A program made the translations under genes and the position numbers. Shown piece by piece: positions 18,587 through 27,308 of a stretch of 35,247 bases of DNA. The first letter of the stretch is position 1. The number at the start of each line of letters is the position of its first letter. A model generated the notes under the pieces. The model was given only the letters and a program-made list of their open reading frames with translations, was not told where the DNA came from and did no database searches. The stretch comes from Bradyrhizobium sp. (GTDB lineage: Bacteria; Pseudomonadota; Alphaproteobacteria; Rhizobiales; Xanthobacteraceae): positions 1 to 35,247 of the forward strand of contig NZ_JADGRI010000011.1 of NCBI RefSeq assembly GCF_017881085.1, in the 5' to 3' direction.

Positions 18587-20191
18587 ATGGACTGGTCGCA
18601 TTATTCGATTCCCGCGATGAGGCTCGAGGCGCGCTTTGGCGACCGCGTGGTGTCGGCGTTTTGCGACCGGCCGAGCAGCCTCTGGGCGATGATCTCGGCG
18701 GCGGCATCGCGAAATCCCGACGGCGAGGCGCTGGTCTGCGGCGAGCGGCGCATGAGCTGGCGCGAGGTCGCGCAGCAATCGGCGCAAATCGCCGCGGGCT
18801 TGCGCCGGATGGGCGTGCAAAGCGGCGACCGGATCGCGGTCCTGCTCGGCAACCGCATCGAGTTCGTGCTGGCGCTGTTCGGCGCGGCGCATATCGGTGC
18901 GGTGACGGTGTTGCTCAGCACCCGCCAGCAAAAGCCTGAGATCGCCTATGTGCTGACCGACTGCGGCGCGAAACTCCTGATCCATGAGGCCGCGCTCGCC
19001 GACCGTCTGCCCGACGCGCGCGACGTTCCCGACCTGAGGCATCGGATCGCCGTCGACGACGACGCAGGCGCGTCGCAATTTTCCAGCTTGGTCGAGAGCG
19101 GGCCTTCGCCGGCGCCCGCCGAAATCGACGAAGAAGACACCGCGATGATCCTCTACACGTCAGGCACCACCGGCCGGCCGAAAGGCGCGATGCTGGCGCA
19201 TTGCAACATCATCCACTCCGCGATGATCTATCAAGCCTGCATGGAGTTGACCCGGGCGGACCGTTCGATCGCGGCGGTGCCGCTCGCGCATGTCACCGGC
19301 GTGGTCGCCAACATCATGAGCATGGCGCGTTGCGCGGGTACGCTGATCATCGTCGCGGAGTTCAAAGCCGCCGAATACCTGAAAGTCGCCGCGCGCGAAC
19401 GCGTCACGCAAACCGTGATGGTGCCGGCGATGTATAATCTCTGCCTGCTGCAGGCGAACTTTGACAGTTTCGATCTGTCGGCGTGGCGCATTGGAGGGTA
19501 TGGCGGAGCGCCGATGCCGATCGCGACCATCGCGAAGCTCGCGGTCAAGGTTCCCGGTCTGAAGCTGATCAACGCCTATGGCTCGACGGAAACCACCTCG
19601 CCCTCGACGATCATGCCGCCGGAACTGACCGCCGCGCACATCGACAGCGTCGGCTTGCCCTGTCCGGGCGCCGAGATCCTGGTGATGGACGCCGCAGGCC
19701 GCGAACTGCCGCGCGGCGAGATCGGCGAAATCTGGATCCGCTCGGGCTCCGTGATAAAAGGCTACTGGAACAATCCGAAGGCGACGGCCGAAAGTTTTAC
19801 CGGCGGCTTCTGGCATTCCGGCGATCTCGGCTCGATCGACGCACAGGATTTCGTGCGGGTGTTCGACCGCCAGAAGGACATGATCAACCGCGGCGGCCTG
19901 AAGATCTATTCCGCCGAGGTCGAATCGGTGCTGGCGGGCCATCCCGGCGTGGTCGAGAGCGCCATCATCGCCAAACCATGCCCGGTGCTGGGCGAGCGCG
20001 TGCACGCGGTGATCGTGACCCGCAGCGGCGACGTCACCGAATCCGTCCTGCGCGCCTGGTGCGCCGAGCGGCTCTCCGACTACAAGGTGCCGGAGACGAT
20101 GGCGCTGACGTCAGAGCCGCTGCCCCGCAACGCCAACGGCAAGGTGATGAAGCGCGAGCTGCGCGAGGCCTGGGCGGCGAGGCAGGCGTAA
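18587..20191 (+). CDS. Class I adenylate-forming enzyme / acyl-CoA synthetase
   Basis: AMP-binding motif ILYTSGTTGRPKGAM; NAYGSTETTSP; KDMINRGGLKIYSAEVE; C-terminal NANGKVMKRELRE. Confidence 0.93.
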   Translation: MDWSHYSIPAMRLEARFGDRVVSAFCDRPSSLWAMISAAASRNPDGEALVCGERRMSWREVAQQSAQIAAGLRRMGVQSGDRIAVLLGNRIEFVLALFGAAHIGAVTVLLSTRQQKPEIAYVLTDCGAKLLIHEAALADRLPDARDVPDLRHRIAVDDDAGASQFSSLVESGPSPAPAEIDEEDTAMILYTSGTTGRPKGAMLAHCNIIHSAMIYQACMELTRADRSIAAVPLAHVTGVVANIMSMARCAGTLIIVAEFKAAEYLKVAARERVTQTVMVPAMYNLCLLQANFDSFDLSAWRIGGYGGAPMPIATIAKLAVKVPGLKLINAYGSTETTSPSTIMPPELTAAHIDSVGLPCPGAEILVMDAAGRELPRGEIGEIWIRSGSVIKGYWNNPKATAESFTGGFWHSGDLGSIDAQDFVRVFDRQKDMINRGGLKIYSAEVESVLAGHPGVVESAIIAKPCPVLGERVHAVIVTRSGDVTESVLRAWCAERLSDYKVPETMALTSEPLPRNANGKVMKRELREAWAARQA

Positions 20192-20381
20192 GGGCTGTTT
20201 TGGGCTCGTTTCGGCACGCGGGATGGCCCCATCGGCACGCCCGATGGCGTTAACGCTTTGATCCCGCTGGTTTTGCCTTGCCACCGCCATATCGCTAGGG
20301 TATCGCCGCCGCACCGAGGCAGCCGGGGCAATGGCGGGCCTTCGGCCCGGCGTCGGGCCATCGGGGATGGGATACCTTTAA

Positions 20382-21035
20382 GTGTCTGAATTATTTGATG
20401 AAGTCGACGAGGAAGTACGTCGCGACCAGCTCAAAAAGCTGTGGGATCGCTATTCGATCTTCATTATCGCCGGCGCGCTGCTGATCATCGCCGGGGTCGG
20501 CGGCTGGCGCAGTTACCAGTATTTTGAGGCCAAGAAAGCAGCCGAGGCCGGCGGCGCCTTCGACAAGGCGGTCGAACTCTCGGAAGCGAACAAGCATAGC
20601 GAGGCGGAAGCCGCCTTCAACGATCTCGCTGCCAAAGCGCCATCGGGCTACCGCATGCTGGCCCGGCTGCGCGCCGCGGCGGAAGCAGCCGGCCGTGATC
20701 CCAAGGCGGCCGCTAAACTGTACGACGACGTTGCCGCCGATCGCAGCATCGGCGCGGAACAGCAGGATCTGGCCAAGGTCCGCGCGGCCGGCTTGCTGGT
20801 GGATAGCGCCGGCTATTCCGAGATGTTGCAGCGGCTCGAATCTTCGACCGGGCCGGAGGCGACCTTTCGCCATACCGCGCGCGAACTGCTGGCGTTGTCG
20901 GCCTGGCGGGCCAACGACACGGCGGCGGCGCGCAAATGGCTGGATCTGATTGCCAATGACGGCGAAACGCCGCCCTCGCTGCGTTCGCGCGCCGAGGCCC
21001 TGCAGGCGTTGCTTCCGCCGGTCGCGAAGAGCTGA
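20382..21035 (+). CDS. YfgM-like membrane-anchored TPR protein, GTG start
   Basis: MSELFDEVDEEVRRDQLKKLWDRYSIFIIAGALLIIAGVGGWRSYQYFEAKKAAEAG; located upstream of der as in many proteobacteria. Confidence 0.82.
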   Translation: MSELFDEVDEEVRRDQLKKLWDRYSIFIIAGALLIIAGVGGWRSYQYFEAKKAAEAGGAFDKAVELSEANKHSEAEAAFNDLAAKAPSGYRMLARLRAAAEAAGRDPKAAAKLYDDVAADRSIGAEQQDLAKVRAAGLLVDSAGYSEMLQRLESSTGPEATFRHTARELLALSAWRANDTAAARKWLDLIANDGETPPSLRSRAEALQALLPPVAKS

Positions 21036-21068
21036 CCGCGGGATGATGAGTTGAGTGAGAAATCGACC

Positions 21069-21650
21069 ATGCGCCCCTCGCAACGTCTGATCGCAGCTGC
21101 CGTCCTGATCGCGCTGTCGAGCGCGCTGGCGGGCTGTTCCAGCCTCTACAGCTGGGATCCGAGCGATATCTTCGATTTCCTCGACACCAAGAAGAAGCTG
21201 CCGGGCGATCGCAAGCCGGTTTTCCCCGATGGCGTGCCGGGTCTCGAGCAGGGCGTTCCGAAGGACCTTTACAAGGGCAATGCGGAGCAGCAGCAGCGGG
21301 ACCAGGCTGCCCAGGCGGCTGCGGCCGCCGCAGCGCCGCCGCCGGAAGAGCCGAAGTCAAAGCGCGCCGCGAAATCCAGGGGCAGCGCCAAGCCGCCCGC
21401 CGCGGCCTCCACCGAACCCGTCGCCGCGCCCGATCCTGACGCAGCACCGGAGGAGGACGGCTCGACCACCGCCGCGCCGCCGGCTCCGAAACCGAAGAAG
21501 ATCGTCCGCAAGCGCACCACCGCGCCGCCGCCCGATCAAACCGACGCGCAACCGGCGCAGCCAGCTCGATCCGCGCAGACCGCGCAGCAGCCGCAACAAT
21601 CGGGGGCGCCATTCCCGGCGCCGCTGCCGAGCGGTACCTTCGCGCGCTGA
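21069..21650 (+). CDS. Putative lipoprotein, Pro/Ala-rich
   Basis: MRPSQRLIAAAVLIALSSALAGCSSLYSWDPSDIFDFLDTKKKLPGDRKPVFPDGVPGLEQGVP: signal with lipobox LAGC; C-terminal half is low complexity (Pro/Ala/Lys). The ORF track starts at 21051 (TTG). Confidence 0.7.
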   Translation: MRPSQRLIAAAVLIALSSALAGCSSLYSWDPSDIFDFLDTKKKLPGDRKPVFPDGVPGLEQGVPKDLYKGNAEQQQRDQAAQAAAAAAAPPPEEPKSKRAAKSRGSAKPPAAASTEPVAAPDPDAAPEEDGSTTAAPPAPKPKKIVRKRTTAPPPDQTDAQPAQPARSAQTAQQPQQSGAPFPAPLPSGTFAR

Positions 21651-21806
21651 TCTTGGTTTTGAGCTGATTCTACGCGCGCCAATTCGATTCACCTCTCGTC
21701 GCCTGCGGGGAGAGGGAGAAATGGCCGATCGCTACCGCGATACAACCCGAATTCATCAAGCGCTGGTTTATTGACAAGCGCTGCATAAACGGCGCTTGGA
21801 TCAATT

Positions 21807-23192
21807 ATGTCTTTCACGATTGCCATCATCGGCCGGCCCAATGTCGGAAAATCGACGCTGTTCAACCGGCTGGTCGGGCAGAAGCTCGCTTTGGTCGATG
21901 ACACACCTGGCGTCACCCGTGACCGCCGTGAAGGCCAGGGGCGTCTCGGCGATCTCGAATTCACTTTGATCGATACCGCCGGCCTCGACGAAGGGGCCAA
22001 GGGCTCGCTGACCGCGCGGATGCAGGAGCAGACCGAAACCGCGATCGGGCTCGCCGATGCCCTGATGTTCGTGATTGACGCGCGTGCAGGGCTGACGCCG
22101 AACGACCGCAGCTTCGCCGACTTCGCCCGCCGCGCCAACAAGCCGGTGGTGCTGGTCGCCAACAAGAGCGAGGGCAAGCACGGCGAAGTCGGCGCGATGG
22201 AATCCTACGCGCTGGGGCTCGGCGATCCCGTGCAGATTTCGGCGGAGCATGGCGAGGGCTTGAGCGATCTTTACGACGCGCTGCGCGGATTGATGCCCGA
22301 GCCGATCGACGAGGGAGAGGAATTCGACGACGACGACGTCATCGAGTCGGACGAGGACATCGCCAAACGGCCGATCCGCGTAGCGATCGTCGGCCGCCCC
22401 AATGCCGGCAAGTCGACGCTGATCAACCATCTGCTCGGCGAGGAGCGCCTCCTGACCAGCGCGGAAGCCGGCACCACCCGCGATTCGATTTCGGTCGAGG
22501 TCAACTGGCAGGGCCGGGATTTCCGCGTGTTCGATACCGCCGGCTTGAGGCGGCGTTCGCGCATCGAGGAGAAACTGGAAAAGCTCTCGGTGGCGGACAC
22601 GCTGCGCGCCATCCGCTTCGCCGAAGTCGTGGTGCTGATGATGGACGCGCAGAACAAGTTTGAGGAACAGGACCTGCGCATCGCCGACTTGATAGAGCGC
22701 GAGGGTCGGGCGCTGGTGATCGCGGTCAACAAATGGGATCTGATGGGGCGGCAGTCCAGCCTGATTTCGGCGCTGCGCACCGACGCCGATCACCTGCTGC
22801 CGCAGGTCAAGGGCATGCCGATCATTGCGGTCTCCGGCCTGATGGGGGAGGGCATCGACCGGCTGATGAGCGCGATCGAACAAGCCTACGCGGTATGGAA
22901 TCGCCGGGTGCCGACCGCTTCGCTCAATCGCTGGTTCGAGCAGGCGGTTGATGCCAACCCGCCGCCCGCGGTCTCCGGCCGGCGGTTGAAGCTCAACTAC
23001 ATCACGCAGGCCAAGGCGCGGCCGCCCAGCTTCATCCTGTTTTGCTCGCGCGCGGACGCCGTGCCGCAATCCTATCTGCGCTATCTCGTCAACTCCCTGC
23101 GCGAGTTCTTCGAGCTGCCGGGCACGCCGGTGCGCATCAGCCTGCGCGAGAAGGCCAATCCCTTCGCCCACAAGCGCAGGCGGCCGTCCTGA
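21807..23192 (+). CDS. der: Ribosome biogenesis GTPase Der (EngA)
   Basis: Two G domains: [16 protein letters not shown] and [17 protein letters not shown]-terminal KH-like [11 protein letters not shown]. Confidence 0.97.
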   Translation: MSFTIAIIGRPNVGKSTLFNRLVGQKLALVDDTPGVTRDRREGQGRLGDLEFTLIDTAGLDEGAKGSLTARMQEQTETAIGLADALMFVIDARAGLTPNDRSFADFARRANKPVVLVANKSEGKHGEVGAMESYALGLGDPVQISAEHGEGLSDLYDALRGLMPEPIDEGEEFDDDDVIESDEDIAKRPIRVAIVGRPNAGKSTLINHLLGEERLLTSAEAGTTRDSISVEVNWQGRDFRVFDTAGLRRRSRIEEKLEKLSVADTLRAIRFAEVVVLMMDAQNKFEEQDLRIADLIEREGRALVIAVNKWDLMGRQSSLISALRTDADHLLPQVKGMPIIAVSGLMGEGIDRLMSAIEQAYAVWNRRVPTASLNRWFEQAVDANPPPAVSGRRLKLNYITQAKARPPSFILFCSRADAVPQSYLRYLVNSLREFFELPGTPVRISLREKANPFAHKRRRPS

Positions 23193-23383
23193 GCCGGCAA
23201 CGCAAGGTACCTTGCGCTTTCGTCCGCTTCGCCGTCGCTTCCGTCCAAGTCCCGGTTCGCCATTGCCTCTATGGTGCTGTGACCGGTGAGATCGCAGCGT
23301 CTCACCGATGACGCCTGCGGCTCAGGGCAATTCGGCTACGCGTGTTGACGACGATCTCCGACCCGGGTCTTTGAGGATGGACC

Positions 23384-24517
23384 ATGGGTCACGAAGCGCA
23401 GTTCTTCGAACTGATCGGTGAGATCTACGATGCGGCGCTGGATGCCTCGCTGTGGGGCGAGGTTGTCGGCAAGGCCGGGCATTTCGTAGGCGGCCCAGCT
23501 GCCGCGATCTTTTCCAAGAGTCCGATCGCCGGGACCGGGAATGTCTATTACGAATCCGGCATCGATCCATATTATCGGGATCTCTATTTCGAAAGATACG
23601 TAAAGCTCGATCCCGCCACGACCGGCCACTATTTCGCCGACATCGGCCAACCGATCGCGACCGCGGATCTGATGCCCTATGACGAGTTCCTGGAAACGCA
23701 GTTCTACAAGGAATGGGCCCAGCCGCAGGGCCTGGTCGATTTCGTATCGGCGGTGCTGGACAAGTCGGTGACCTCGGCAGCGCTGTTCGGGGTGTTCCGC
23801 CACGAGCGCGACGGTGTCGTCGACGATGAGACGCGCCGGCGCATGCGCCTGATCGTTCCGCACATCCGCCGCGCGGTACTGGTCGGCAGGCTGATCGATC
23901 TCAAATCCGCGGAGGCGGCGACCTTCGCCGACACGCTCGACGGCCTCAGCGTGGGGATCTGCCTGGTCGACGCGTCCGGGCGCATCGTCCATGCCAACGC
24001 GGCTTGTCACGTCATTCTCGACGCTGGCGATCTGTTTTCCGTGACCGGCGGGCGGCTGGTTGCGCGCGATGGGGAGATGGAACAAGCGCTGCAGCAGCTG
24101 TTTGCGGCGGCGGGCGACGGCGACGTGGCCATCGGAACCCAGGGCATCGCCTTGCCGCTGAGCGGGCAGGACGGCGCGCGCTACGTCGCCCACGTGCTCC
24201 CGCTGACCTCAGGCGCCCGGCGGTTGACCGGTTTTGCCTATACCGCGGTCGCCGCCGTGTTCATTCGCAAGGCCGCGCTGGAGACCTCGTCACCGCCGGA
24301 AGTCATCGCCCGGACCTACAGATTGACCCCGACCGAGTTGCGCGTGCTGCTCGCCATCGTCGAGGTCGGCGGCGTTCCGGAAGTAGCCATGGCGCTCGGC
24401 GTTGCCGAAACCACGGTCAAGACTCACCTCGGCCGTCTGTTCGTGAAAACCGGCGCCGTCCGCCAGGCAGATCTGGTCAAGATCGTCGCCGGATATGCCT
24501 CGCCGCTGATCGGCTAG
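23384..24517 (+). CDS. LuxR-type HTH transcriptional regulator
   Basis: C-terminal YRLTPTELRVLLAIVEVGGVPEVAMALGVAETTVKTHLGRLFVKTGAVRQADLVKIVAG: LuxR HTH. Confidence 0.88.
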   Translation: MGHEAQFFELIGEIYDAALDASLWGEVVGKAGHFVGGPAAAIFSKSPIAGTGNVYYESGIDPYYRDLYFERYVKLDPATTGHYFADIGQPIATADLMPYDEFLETQFYKEWAQPQGLVDFVSAVLDKSVTSAALFGVFRHERDGVVDDETRRRMRLIVPHIRRAVLVGRLIDLKSAEAATFADTLDGLSVGICLVDASGRIVHANAACHVILDAGDLFSVTGGRLVARDGEMEQALQQLFAAAGDGDVAIGTQGIALPLSGQDGARYVAHVLPLTSGARRLTGFAYTAVAAVFIRKAALETSSPPEVIARTYRLTPTELRVLLAIVEVGGVPEVAMALGVAETTVKTHLGRLFVKTGAVRQADLVKIVAGYASPLIG

Positions 24518-24742
24518 GCGCGTCCCACGAAGCGTGGCCAAGGGTGGGCCTCGCTCGATGCATGTGGTGTCCCGATAGGGACCGCCGGCTGCGGCGCATC
24601 AAAACGCCGCGCGGGTGCTTGCACAGATGCGTGCAGGTCTGGCGGCAAGCCGCGCTTTTCTTTACAGCTCGCGCCGCAGGCACTAGTCTTGCCGTCTCAA
24701 TACCGCACTCAACATTTCAATTTTTACGACGGAGAATTGAAG

Positions 24743-24943
24743 ATGAAGAGATTGCTTTTCGCGGCCGCCGTTGCAGTCGTTGCGCTTTCCTATACCGCCG
24801 GCCTTCAGGCCCAGACCGTCGGTCAAGCGACCAACGGTACGACCAAGGCGAGCACAAAAAGTGCCGGTGCGCCAAAACCAGCAAAGTTACCCCGTTGCAC
24901 GCGCGCCCGGCAAATGACGGGAGCAGCCTGCTACGGCGGTTGA
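24743..24943 (+). CDS. Small secreted hypothetical protein (66 aa)
   Basis: MKRLLFAAAVAVVALSYTAGLQAQTVGQATNGTTKASTKSAGAPKPAKLPRCTRARQMTGAACYGG; clear signal peptide, upstream GGAGAATTGAAG. Confidence 0.55.
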   Translation: MKRLLFAAAVAVVALSYTAGLQAQTVGQATNGTTKASTKSAGAPKPAKLPRCTRARQMTGAACYGG

Positions 24944-25109
24944 TGATTGCCTGGGCAACGACCGCGGATTGGCCGTGGCGTCCTCCCATGGGAGGATGAG
25001 CGCCCCGCTATGTGATGCGATCTGACCGGCATTGACAGGTCCATGGACGGAGACAGCAAGTTTTCCGACCCCGTCGAGGCCAACCATGATGCGGGGCAGC
25101 AACTGGGCA

Positions 25110-25190
25110 GTGGGGCCTATGGCGAACCCATCGCCCGCACTTTCGAATTGACGCCGGCCGAATGGGTGTGCTGCTGGCGGGCGACACTTT
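25110..25190 (+). pseudogene. Decayed remnant of a LuxR-type HTH coding region
   Basis: EPIARTFELTPAEWVCCWR parallels EVIARTYRLTPTELRVLLA of the intact gene; DNA at 25124 onward (GAACCCATCGCCCGCACTTTCGAATTGACGCCGGCCGAATGGGTGTGCTGCTGGCG) aligns with 24300 onward (GAAGTCATCGCCCGGACCTACAGATTGACCCCGACCGAGTTGCGCGTGCTGCTCGC). Confidence 0.55.
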
Positions 25191-25313
25191 CCAAACGGTA
25201 TATCCGCGTCTCCACCGACCGGAGGACGCGGCGCATGTCGCGCGGCGTTAGGGTCCCGCCGAACCCGAAGCTCATTGCGCGATTCGCATCCGGAAAGATT
25301 CCAAGGTACCTCG

Positions 25314-25790
25314 GTGAATAATGTGGCCTTTCTTTCATCGCGCAGGCTGGCGCAGGCCTGCGCGGATTTCCTGTGGCGGCAGGACGCCACGCTGCGCAGC
25401 CTCGGCCTGGAGCGGCTGTCGATCGAAGCAGGCCGCGCCAGCGTCGCGATGACCGTGCTGCCGTCCATGGTCAACGGCATCGGCATCACCCATGGTGGCG
25501 CCATCTTCACGCTGGCGGACACGGTATTTTCGCTGGCCAGCAACAGCTACAACGAACGGACGGTTGCCTCTCATTGCAGTGTTTCGTTCCTGCATCCGAC
25601 CAGGCTCGGCGACCGCCTGGTGGCGACGGCCACCGAAGTGGTGCGTTCGGCGCAATCCGGCATCTACGATGTTCGCGTCACCCTGGAAAATGCCGTCGTG
25701 GCCGAGTTCCGCGCCCATTCGCGCGTCATCGGCGGCGCGCTGGTGCCGTCGGCGGCGACCGGGCAGGGCGAACAGGCGCCGACATCATAA
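25314..25790 (+). CDS. PaaI-like hotdog thioesterase, GTG start
   Basis: MVNGIGITHGGAIFTLADTVFSLASNS...ASHCSVSFLHPTRLGDRLVATATEV: PaaI-like hotdog. Confidence 0.88.
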   Translation: MNNVAFLSSRRLAQACADFLWRQDATLRSLGLERLSIEAGRASVAMTVLPSMVNGIGITHGGAIFTLADTVFSLASNSYNERTVASHCSVSFLHPTRLGDRLVATATEVVRSAQSGIYDVRVTLENAVVAEFRAHSRVIGGALVPSAATGQGEQAPTS

Positions 25791-25864
25791 ATCAGTGAGA
25801 CTCACAGTTCCGACCAGGTCGGAAGCCGGGACATTTCGAGTTTCCTCCGAAGTGTCCAACTTGG

Positions 25865-25895
25865 GCCCAGCGCTTGATGCGCTGGGCTCTTTTTT
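25865..25895 (+). terminator. Rho-independent terminator
   Basis: GCCCAGCGC-TTGAT-GCGCTGGGC, 9-bp perfect stem followed by TCTTTTTT. Confidence 0.9.
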
Positions 25896-26030
25896 CGGGC
25901 CGCCGCGCCACGAAATGGTTTCTGGAATCTTTGCGAGTCTTGGCTGTGGCGCGGCAGATTGCCATCCGCGCGGGCGCGTGGCTTAGTCTCTCGCCCGAAG
26001 CGAAGCCGCCGGCAAACCCGCGCGAAAATC

Positions 26031-27290
26031 ATGACCGAAGAGCCGCCAGCGGACACGATCGTGCCGCCATTGCCAGGCGCGCCGCGCCGCGGCGCGGTGG
26101 CGTTCATCTTCGTCACCATTCTGCTGGACATGTTCGCGCTCGGCCTGATCCTGCCGATCCTGCCCCAGCTGGTGGAAAGTTTCGTCGATAACGATACCGC
26201 GAGCGCGGCGCGGATTTTTGGATTGTTCGGCACCGCATGGGCGCTGATGCAGTTTCTGTTTTCTCCGATACTTGGCGGCCTGTCGGACCGGTTCGGCCGG
26301 CGGCCGGTGGTGCTGTTGTCTAATTTCGGCCTCGCGCTCGACTATGTGCTGATGGCGCTGGCGCCGTCCTTGACCTGGCTGTTCATCGGCCGGCTGATTT
26401 CGGGCATCACCTCGGCCAGCGTCTCCACCGCCTTCGCCTACATCGCGGACCTGACCCCGCCGCAGCAGCGCGCGGCGACGTTCGGCAAGATCGGCGTGGC
26501 GTTCGGCGCCGGATTCATTTTAGGACCGGCGGTCGGCGGGCTGCTCGGCGGCATGGATCCGCGGCTGCCGTTCTGGGTTGCCGCCGCCCTGAGCTTTGCC
26601 AACACCCTCTATGGCCTGCTGATCCTGCCGGAGTCGCTGCCGAAAGATCGCCGTTCGCCGTTCCATTGGAAGAGCGCCAATCCGCTGGGAGCTTTGCGTC
26701 TGCTGGGCTCCGACCGCGTGCTCGCGGGGCTGTCGGTGGTGAACTTCCTGGCCCAGGTCGCACATGTCGTGCTGCCCTCGACCTTCGTACTTTACGCAAC
26801 TTATCGCTACGGCTGGGATGCGACCACCGTCGGCCTGACGCTGGCCTTGGTCGGCGTCTGCTCGATGGCCGTGCAGGGGCTGGCGATCGGACCGATCGTC
26901 AGGCGCCTCGGCGAACGCCAGGCTCTCTTGCTGGGCCTCGGCTCCGGCGTTGCCGGTTTTTTGATCTACGGCGCGGCGCCGACCGGTCCGCTGTTCTGGA
27001 TCGGCATTCCCGTGATGTCGCTGTGGGGCGTGGCGGGCGCGGCAACCCAGGCGCTGACGACGCAGCTGGTCGCCCCGGACCAGCAGGGCCAGCTGCAGGG
27101 CGCGACGTCGAGCGTGCAGAGCGTGTCGCAGATGCTCGGACCGTTCCTGTTCACGCTGACCTTCGCCTATTTCATCGGCGCCCGGGCGCCGCTGAAATTG
27201 CCGGGCGCGCCGTTCCTGCTGGCATCGGCGCTGTTGCTGCTGGCGCTTCTGCTTGCGGTTCGCACGCTGGCGAAGGCGCGGGAACATTAG
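26031..27290 (+). CDS. MFS transporter, TetA/TCR-like
   Basis: ATG at 26031; FIFVTILLDMFALGLILPILPQLVESF...SPILGGLSDRFGRRPVVLLSNFGLALDYVLMALAPSLTWLFIGRLISGITSAS. Confidence 0.9.
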   Translation: MTEEPPADTIVPPLPGAPRRGAVAFIFVTILLDMFALGLILPILPQLVESFVDNDTASAARIFGLFGTAWALMQFLFSPILGGLSDRFGRRPVVLLSNFGLALDYVLMALAPSLTWLFIGRLISGITSASVSTAFAYIADLTPPQQRAATFGKIGVAFGAGFILGPAVGGLLGGMDPRLPFWVAAALSFANTLYGLLILPESLPKDRRSPFHWKSANPLGALRLLGSDRVLAGLSVVNFLAQVAHVVLPSTFVLYATYRYGWDATTVGLTLALVGVCSMAVQGLAIGPIVRRLGERQALLLGLGSGVAGFLIYGAAPTGPLFWIGIPVMSLWGVAGAATQALTTQLVAPDQQGQLQGATSSVQSVSQMLGPFLFTLTFAYFIGARAPLKLPGAPFLLASALLLLALLLAVRTLAKAREH

Positions 27291-27308
27291 CCCGGCGCAG
27301 GGGCCCGA

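Noticed and set aside
20336-20365. GGGCC-TTC-GGCCC hairpin before the TPR gene
   Set aside because: Short GC-rich hairpin without T-tract; common by chance at this GC content.
21670-21790. CACCTCTCGTCGCCTGCGGGGAGAGGGAGAA segment upstream of der
   Set aside because: Probably a degraded copy of a common rhizobial short palindromic repeat, but too degenerate to delimit.
21801-23171. 456-aa minus-strand ORF opposite der
   Set aside because: Antisense shadow of der; the plus strand has two canonical G domains.
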